DNA from: Chryseosolibacter sp040902445
Lineage (GTDB): Bacteria > Bacteroidota > Bacteroidia > Cytophagales > Cyclobacteriaceae
Length of the DNA: 9,360 nt
Assembly: GCA_040902445.1 (NCBI GenBank)
Contig: JBBDXJ010000020.1
Location: 1 to 9,360 of the forward strand
Reading direction: 5' to 3'
A program made the translations under genes and the position numbers. The notes under the pieces were generated by a model. It saw only the letters and a program-made list of their open reading frames with translations, was not told where the DNA came from and made no database searches. Of the stretch, positions 6,178-9,360 are shown piece by piece (position 1 is the stretch's first letter; each line of letters opens with the position of its first letter).

Positions 6178-6822
6178 TCAATTCGATAGTTTTTTATAGA
6201 GCGCGCTTTTGATAAAACCTCGATAAAACGATTTATTAATCTCCTCCTTCAATCCTACCGCCAGGAGTTGGTCTTCCCATGCCGGCAAGGCAGTCGCCTC
6301 GATCTTGCAAGTTATGGCAAAGAACCTGTACATGATCCACAGCAAAGCCCGTTGCCACCATTTGCCTTCACTCACAAAATCACTTACCAGCCAAAGCCCT
6401 CCGGGATTGATCCTGCGATAAATTTTTCTGCAGATCTCTAGTCCGCGGTCATAGGGAAAAAGGTCCAGGAAAAAATTTGTGAGCACCGCATCGAACACGA
6501 CGTTATCCGGCAATGAATTTTCGGTACCATGGATAAAGTTAATGTTCTCCCGGGAGTGAAGGGGTAATCTTTTAGCAGCCAACGTTATCATTTCGGAGGA
6601 AGCCTCCAGATACCAAATAGTGGAGCCGGGGCTTACAACAACTTTTTTCAAAACCGGTAAGATTTCCCCCGATCCTCCTCCGATTATAAGAAGTTTGGAC
6701 CCCTTGGGTATCTTTCCTAAAAAGGCAACCTGGCTATCGGCGATCGCTCGTCCGAAAACCATTTGCTTGAGGAAATCGTAATAGGGTGCAATGCGATTAA
6801 AACGACCCAGGCCTGCACTCAT
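6178..6822 (-). CDS. Class I SAM-dependent methyltransferase
   Basis: A 214-residue protein with the Rossmann-like SAM-binding core. Motif I is KLLIIGGGSGEIL (43-55). An acidic residue closes strand 2 (IWYLEASSEMI, 69-79), the acidic GTENSLP lies at 99-105, motif IV is FDAVLTNFFLDLF (110-122), and the post-motif loop is INPGGLWLVSDF (138-149). FNRIAPYYDFL (8-18) resembles the N-terminus of UbiE/MenG-like methyltransferases, but the substrate cannot be read from this. After motif VI comes a hydrophobic WWQRALLWIMYRFFAI (155-170), possibly a membrane-facing or lid segment. Its ATG overlaps the stop of the UbiA-like gene by 4 bases (ATGA), so the two are very likely translated together and may act on the same lipid or quinone-like substrate. 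That pathway link is inference. Downstream lies the kinase remnant. Confidence 0.88.
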   Translation of the reverse strand: MSAGLGRFNRIAPYYDFLKQMVFGRAIADSQVAFLGKIPKGSKLLIIGGGSGEILPVLKKVVVSPGSTIWYLEASSEMITLAAKRLPLHSRENINFIHGTENSLPDNVVFDAVLTNFFLDLFPYDRGLEICRKIYRRINPGGLWLVSDFVSEGKWWQRALLWIMYRFFAITCKIEATALPAWEDQLLAVGLKEEINKSFYRGFIKSALYKKLSN

Positions 6823-7628
6823 AAAAGGTACAACAGAGGAATAAAAAAAACAGCGTCGCCGAGAATGCGGAAATAATTGTTTTCAACCAAATGCTTTTGA
6901 AATAAGAGGATCGCAAGTAACATCAGGTTCATGGAAATAAATATCAACGCAACACCAGGATTAAAACTCCATATCCACAGGCCACTCAATATATTCAGTA
7001 ATCCCAAAAATAAAATCCCGTAGCGCGTAGAAGCCGGGCCAAACCAGGTAACAAACGAATGCTGTTGCTGACTGCGGTCTTCCCTGTAATCAAAGAGTGA
7101 AAACAAGAGCAAATTCATCAGTGCGGTGATAAAAAACTTGCCCATCAAAAGACAGTGCACGGGTTGCAGATCCCCCGCAAGCATGGCCAGAGAGGGTAGT
7201 AACACACCAGCGGTATAAAGGCAGGCGACAAAAAATTCCTTTAAGAATTTCAGATAACGCTGCAGAATCAGATAGAAGAGTACAACAAACCAGAGGACAA
7301 GACCGGAACGCAGTACGCTGGAGGGAACAAACCAGATCAGAACAAAATCAATGATCAGTGCGATGAAAAGAAAGATTAAAATAACCCTGAAATATTTTTG
7401 ATGAAAGCGATGCCGGTCTGTTGAGGCAATTTTAGGAATGATTCTGGCATCTCTCAGGTGATCAAGGGAATAAATTATCCAGACCGTCAGGGCAAGGGCA
7501 AGTAACGTGTAAAGTGACAGAGAGACGCCCAGGATCCGCGCAAAGAATAAACCGCTGATCACCGCACCTGCTACGACGTCAAGACTAAGAATATTTATAT
7601 ACTGATAGAAGTTATTTAAAACTTTCAT
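6819..7628 (-). CDS. UbiA-like polytopic membrane protein
   Basis: A 269-residue, strongly hydrophobic protein with about eight or nine membrane segments. Its layout recalls UbiA-type intramembrane prenyltransferases: an acidic motif after the second helix (SLDHLRDAR, 54-62, Asp56 and Asp60) and a second one after the middle helices (FDYREDRSQQQHSF, 179-192, Asp180 and Asp184). The first motif keeps only the last two aspartates of NDxxDxxxD: the N and first D positions are Ile52 and Tyr53. It may therefore be a divergent enzyme or an inactive relative. A GTG start at 7679 would add 17 residues, but that stretch is encoded by the atpG terminator hairpin, so the ATG at 7628 (MKVLNNFYQYIN) is chosen. 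It overlaps the methyltransferase start by 4 bases. A near-match to the -7 box, TACCTTTA, lies at 7658-7665. UbiA membership is likely but made by eye. Confidence 0.7.
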   Translation of the reverse strand: MKVLNNFYQYINILSLDVVAGAVISGLFFARILGVSLSLYTLLALALTVWIIYSLDHLRDARIIPKIASTDRHRFHQKYFRVILIFLFIALIIDFVLIWFVPSSVLRSGLVLWFVVLFYLILQRYLKFLKEFFVACLYTAGVLLPSLAMLAGDLQPVHCLLMGKFFITALMNLLLFSLFDYREDRSQQQHSFVTWFGPASTRYGILFLGLLNILSGLWIWSFNPGVALIFISMNLMLLAILLFQKHLVENNYFRILGDAVFFIPLLYLL

Positions 7629-7632
7629 AAAC

Positions 7633-7658
7633 AAAAAAAGTCTCCGGGTGGAGACTTT
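7633..7658 (-). terminator. Intrinsic terminator downstream of atpG
   Basis: On the minus strand a perfect 9-bp stem (AAAGTCTCC at 7658-7650, GGAGACTTT at 7645-7637) closes a 4-base loop and is followed by more T residues, making seven T in a row from 7639 to 7633. It lies 21 bases after the atpG stop codon, the expected place for the end of the atp operon. It also ends only 4 bases before the ATG of the UbiA-like gene. Confidence 0.88.
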
Positions 7659-7678
7659 AAAGGTATGAGATTTAATCA

Positions 7679-8560
7679 CTAAGTAGATTTTAAAGCTTCG
7701 GCACCGCCAACAATTTCCAGGATCTCCTTCGTAATTGCAGCCTGCCGTGTCCGGTTATAGGTCAACCTTAACTGTTTTAACAATTCCCCGGCGTTCTCTG
7801 TAGCCTTGTCCATCGCTGTCATCCTGGCACCGTTTTCAGCGGCGTTGGAATCCAACACCGCCTTATACAATTGCACTTTTAAAGATTGTGGTATCAGACT
7901 GGTAATGATTTCTTCCTGGTCGGGTTGATAGATATAATGAACAGTCGGAGTCTCTGTGTTTGATTGAGGGAGTATTGGCAAATACTGTTCAACTCTGAGA
8001 ATTTGCGTCGCAATGTTTTTGAATTCATTATAAACCAGCTCCACCTTGTCGTATTTGCCGTGTTTATACGACTCAATCACAAACTCCGCGGCGCGTGATA
8101 CATTTTCAAAGGACAAGGAGCTGAAGAGTAAGGTGAAGTCACCGTGTACGCTGCACTTCCGCTTGCTGAAATAGTCACTTGATTTTTTTCCAATGGTAAG
8201 GACGGTCACGTGACCTTTTGCAAAAGGGCCCGCATATTTCTCTTCAATGAGTCTGTTAACACCCTTGAAAACACTACTGTTGAAAGAGCCACAAAGTCCG
8301 CGGTCTGAACTGACAGCGATGATGAGGATTTTCTTTTCTTCCCGCACTTCACTGTACCAATTATCTCCATCTGAATCTACCTGGGCAGCAGAAAGATTTT
8401 GCAGAAGGGCGTTGAGCTTTTGTGCAAAAGGGCGCATTTGCTGTATCCTTTCCTGCGACCGGCGCAACTTTGCAGCCGCCACCATTTTCATGGCTTTGGT
8501 GATCTGCTGGGTGGAACCCACCGAGGTAATTCTATTCTTAACTTCTTTTAAACTTGGCAT
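7679..8560 (-). CDS. atpG: F1F0 ATP synthase gamma subunit
   Basis: AtpG is the central rotating shaft of F1 that couples proton flow to catalysis in the alpha3-beta3 head. The 293-residue product has the two shaft helices at its ends: MPSLKEVKNRITSVGSTQQI, leading into TKAMKMVAAAKLRR (21-34), and at the C-terminus RTRQAAITKEILEIVGGA (270-287). Between them is the Rossmann-like domain with DRGLCGSFN (86-94). The conserved SNAAENGARMTAMDKATENA (238-257) is intact. An in-frame ATG at 8626 would add 22 residues (including HAGGSWWQKRRK) encoded by the repeat-like spacer; MPSLKEVKNRI from 8560 is the canonical start. It lies 106 bases downstream of atpA and is followed by an intrinsic terminator. 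No atpD or atpC follows, in keeping with the split atp operons known in Bacteroidota. Confidence 0.97.
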   Translation of the reverse strand: MPSLKEVKNRITSVGSTQQITKAMKMVAAAKLRRSQERIQQMRPFAQKLNALLQNLSAAQVDSDGDNWYSEVREEKKILIIAVSSDRGLCGSFNSSVFKGVNRLIEEKYAGPFAKGHVTVLTIGKKSSDYFSKRKCSVHGDFTLLFSSLSFENVSRAAEFVIESYKHGKYDKVELVYNEFKNIATQILRVEQYLPILPQSNTETPTVHYIYQPDQEEIITSLIPQSLKVQLYKAVLDSNAAENGARMTAMDKATENAGELLKQLRLTYNRTRQAAITKEILEIVGGAEALKST

Positions 8561-8576
8561 TTTTCTTCTTTTTTGC

Positions 8577-8632
8577 CACCAAGACCCGCCTGCGTGAAGC
8601 GTTTCGGCAGGCAAGCACCAGGACACTCAGGC
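8577..8632. repeat. Repeat-like spacer with hairpin between atpA and atpG
   Basis: Two near-identical 9-mers, CACCAAGAC (8577-8585) and CACCAGGAC (8616-8624), flank a GC-rich hairpin. Its arms are GCCTGC (8588-8593) and GCAGGC (8607-8612), with an additional GAA/TTC pairing inside the loop. Read without the hairpin, the flanks join into a run of GCACCAAGACAC-like units. This composition, from memory, resembles dispersed intergenic repeats in Bacteroidota genomes. The spacer supplies the spurious 22-residue extension in front of atpG. In the mRNA the hairpin could modulate atpA/atpG expression or act as a weak attenuator; no T-run follows on the minus strand. Repeat status needs the rest of the genome. 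Confidence 0.45.
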
Positions 8633-8666
8633 ATTTGTAGCCAATGGTTAAATTAATTGTAAGTAA

Positions 8667-9360
8667 TTAATAACGCGCCGATAAATCTGCGGCAACTTTC
8701 TTGATAGTGCTCACATCGGCATCTTCAAACTTTCCACCGCGAAGGTTATCAAGAACATTGCGATGGCTTCCGCGCAACAACTCAATAAATTTCTCTTCAA
8801 ACTCTTTCACTTTATTTACCGGAACATTATCCATAAATCCTCTTGTGGAAGCTGTGATAATTGCAACCTGCTCTTCGACGGGAACGGGAGCATATTGATC
8901 CTGCTTCAGAATTTCAGTATTTCTGCGGCCGCGTTCGATGGTAAGTTTCGTCGCCGCGTCGAGGTCTGATCCGAACTTGGAGAAAGCTTCCAGCTCGCGA
9001 AATTGTGCCTGGTCTAGCTTTAATGTACCTGCCACTTTTTTCATGGATTTGATCTGCGCATTCCCACCCACGCGTGATACGGAGATACCAACGTTGATCG
9101 CGGGCCGGATACCAGAATTGAAAAGGTTTGTTTCCAGGAATATCTGCCCGTCGGTAATAGAAATAACGTTGGTTGGAATGTACGCTGAAACATCACCAGC
9201 TTGTGTTTCGATAATAGGAAGCGCAGTCAGGGATCCTCCTCCTTTTACCAAATGTTTTATAGAGGCGGGAAGATCATTCATATTCCTGGCGATCTCATCG
9301 TTGTTGATGATTTTCGCCGCTCTTTCCAGCAGGCGGGAGTGCAGGTAGAACACATCGCCG
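8667..9360 (-). CDS. atpA: F1F0 ATP synthase alpha subunit (5' part outside window)
   Basis: The C-terminal 230 residues of the alpha subunit, which forms the non-catalytic nucleotide-binding positions of the F1 head. The fragment enters at GDVFYLHSRLLERAA, just after the Walker B region. It then shows an insertion (about residues 16-38, including NNDEIARNMNDLPASIKHL) before GGGSLTALPIIETQAGD, IPTNVISITDGQIFLE, and GISVSRVGGNAQ with the Arg that reaches into the catalytic site (residue 96 of the fragment). The helical C-terminal domain ends DLSARY. Family length is about 510-525 residues, so more than half lies to the right of the window. The GTG at 9353 is an internal Val codon (GDVFYLH), not a start. 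The gene precedes atpG in the usual alpha-gamma order. Confidence 0.98.
   Translation of the reverse strand, partial: GDVFYLHSRLLERAAKIINNDEIARNMNDLPASIKHLVKGGGSLTALPIIETQAGDVSAYIPTNVISITDGQIFLETNLFNSGIRPAINVGISVSRVGGNAQIKSMKKVAGTLKLDQAQFRELEAFSKFGSDLDAATKLTIERGRRNTEILKQDQYAPVPVEEQVAIITASTRGFMDNVPVNKVKEFEEKFIELLRGSHRNVLDNLRGGKFEDADVSTIKKVAADLSARY

Noticed and set aside
7629..7679. GTG start giving the UbiA-like protein 17 more residues
   Set aside because: The added stretch coincides with a perfect intrinsic terminator of atpG, so it is non-coding; the ATG at 7628 is preferred.
8561..8626. Upstream ATG giving atpG a 22-residue N-terminal extension
   Set aside because: The extension is encoded by the repeat-like hairpin spacer, and the canonical AtpG N-terminus MPSLKEVKNRI starts at 8560.

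Overview
The window looks like chromosomal housekeeping DNA from a member of the Bacteroidota, most likely in the Cytophagales/Chitinophagales part of the phylum. Three things support this. Candidate promoters match the Bacteroidota -7 element TAnnTTTG. Starts lack obvious Shine-Dalgarno sequences. The atpA-atpG pair ends in a terminator with no atpD behind it, which fits the split ATP synthase operons of this phylum. Family assignments come from recognising protein motifs by eye; no database search was run.

Layout. A truncated guaB (IMP dehydrogenase, minus strand, 1-1296) diverges from a plus-strand run: an RlpA/SPOR cell-wall protein (1466-2149), a TauE/SafE membrane protein (2174-2977), a NadR-type ribosylnicotinamide kinase-like ATPase (3012-3554) and a 42-codon remnant of an MFS transporter start (3551-3679). 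This run converges on ferrochelatase hemH (3689-4708, minus). Upstream of hemH on the same strand are a two-part GNAT-fold protein (4764-5933) and, overlapping its start codon, the last 60 codons of a sensor histidine kinase with the rest of the gene gone (5930-6112). Further right, still on the minus strand, are a SAM methyltransferase (6178-6822) overlapping by 4 bases a UbiA-like membrane protein (6819-7628), a strong intrinsic terminator (7633-7658), atpG (7679-8560), a probable repeat-like intergenic spacer with a hairpin, and the 3' part of atpA (8667-9360).

Functionally this is a mixture: purine (GuaB), heme (HemH), NAD-related (NRK-like) and ATP synthase genes, plus envelope and transport genes. 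The only likely dedicated pair is the UbiA-like/methyltransferase couple, which may modify a lipid or quinone-like molecule. No mobile element, CRISPR array, tRNA or rRNA was seen, and no stretch over 300 bases lacks a gene. I found no clear novel system. The most notable items are two truncated gene remnants left beside intact neighbours, a perfect inverted repeat filling the guaB leader, a terminator lying directly against the start of the UbiA-like gene, and a hairpin set inside a repeated motif between atpA and atpG.
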